Below, piece after piece: positions 63,676 through 64,000 of a stretch of 64,000 bases of DNA. The DNA is from Pseudogracilibacillus auburnensis. Lineage in GTDB: Bacteria; Bacillota; Bacilli; Bacillales; Amphibacillaceae. The number at the start of each line of letters is the position of its first letter. The first letter of the stretch is position 1. Below the pieces are notes generated by a model. That model was given only the letters and a program-made list of their open reading frames with translations. It was not told the origin of the DNA and did no database searches. Where the stretch lies: assembly GCF_003201975.1 (NCBI RefSeq), contig NZ_QJJQ01000013.1, positions 84,830 to 148,829 on the forward strand, in the 5' to 3' direction. Both the position numbers and the translations under genes were made by a program.

Positions 63676-63791
63676 GCCTGGCGGCTTCCTACTCTTGCGG
63701 AGGCAAAGCCTCGACTACCATCGGCGCTGGAGAGCTTAACTGCTGTGTTCGAGATGGGAACAGGTGTGACCTCTCCGCTATAACTACCAGA
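63676..63791 (-). rRNA. rrf: 5S ribosomal RNA
   Basis: About 116 nt on the minus strand. It contains GAGAGGTCACACCTGTTCCC, CTCGAACACAGCAGTTAAGC and GGCGCCGATGGTAGTC-type blocks of Firmicute 5S rRNA, with complementary ends (TCTGGT / GCCAGG). No tRNA gene lies between it and ctsR. Confidence 0.97.
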
Positions 63792-63946
63792 CCATTATGA
63801 TGTAAGGTTATGATGCTTATGTAAGCGAACCTTTAATTTTTAGGGACAAGATATATTATATGCATTAATATAAAAAAATGCAAGTATTATCTTAATTACA
63901 CCCTGAAAACTAAATAAGAACTGCTATAATCAACGTTCAATATAAA

Positions 63947-64000
63947 GCTTAGTTAAGTCCTCGATCTATTAGTATTCGTCAGCTTCACGTATCACTACGC
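63947..64000 (-). rRNA. rrl: 23S ribosomal RNA, 3' end
   Basis: The minus strand ends in GCTGACGAATACTAATAGAT and CGAGGACTTAACTAAGC, the 3' terminus of Bacillus 23S rRNA. The rest lies outside the window. The 23S-5S spacer (63792-63946) has no tRNA. Confidence 0.95.

Noticed and set aside
63792..63946. tRNA genes in the 23S-5S spacer or next to 5S
   Set aside because: No cloverleaf or T-loop GTTCGA pattern was found there.

Overview
The window is chromosomal DNA from a low-GC Gram-positive bacterium of the Bacillaceae type. The evidence is gene order: ctsR-mcsA-mcsB-clpC-radA, gltX-cysE-cysS-mrnC-rlmB-rae1-sigH-rpmG-secE-nusG-rplKAJL-rsmC-rpoBC-rplGB-rpsL-rpsG-fusA-tuf, the S10-spc-alpha ribosomal cluster, ecfA1-ecfA2-ecfT-truA and rplM-rpsI all follow the Bacillus subtilis order. 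They read on the minus strand, downstream of a ribosomal RNA operon (5S and the end of 23S at 63676-64000). Strong AGGAGG-type ribosome binding sites, TTG/GTG starts on rpoB and rpoC, a CtsR operator, a cysteine-type T-box and an L10 leader fit the same group. The species cannot be named from the sequence alone.

Layout. 1-10 kb is accessory: an ABC exporter (FtsX-like permease and ATPase) followed by a membrane-anchored PASTA protein, an unrecognised secreted protein between two copies of one terminator repeat, a TetR-type regulator with two small membrane proteins, a broken membrane-protein gene, a sarcosine/N-methyltryptophan oxidase, and a phosphotransferase gene lying between two rpsI 3' ends. 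10-15 kb holds rpsI, rplM, truA and the ECF transporter energising module. 15-30 kb holds the ribosomal protein clusters with rpoA, secY, adk and infA. 30-35 kb is the str operon (tuf, fusA, rpsG, rpsL, rplGB). 36-49 kb holds rpoC, rpoB, L7/L12-L10-L1-L11, nusG, secE, rpmG and sigH. 49-57 kb holds RNA maturation, Cys and Glu aminoacylation, serine acetyltransferase, a PIN/TRAM protein and radA. 58.8-63.4 kb is the CtsR-controlled protein quality-control operon.

The core genes make the translation and transcription machinery and its quality control: ribosome, RNA polymerase, Sec translocon, tRNA charging, rRNA modification and the McsB/ClpC arginine-phosphate degradation route. Regulation readable in the DNA includes sigma-A promoters before the S10, str, rplJ and rplM operons, a T-box before cysE, an L10-type leader before rplJ, a CtsR box before ctsR, and many intrinsic terminators.

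Departures from the usual order are the main points of interest. disA is missing between radA and the PIN/TRAM gene, ispD-ispF are missing before gltX, and map is missing between adk and the KOW gene. Strong terminators sit between secE and nusG and between rpoB and rpoC. Several dispersed repeat families interrupt the clusters: a 41-bp tandem array, a GC-rich repeat in two inverted copies, a larger element with inverted ends in two copies, and an element splitting ecfA2 from ecfT. I did not find a convincing new defence or biosynthetic system. The best lead is the duplicated rpsI tail with its own terminator, which looks like the footprint of an element that integrated at the 3' end of rpsI.
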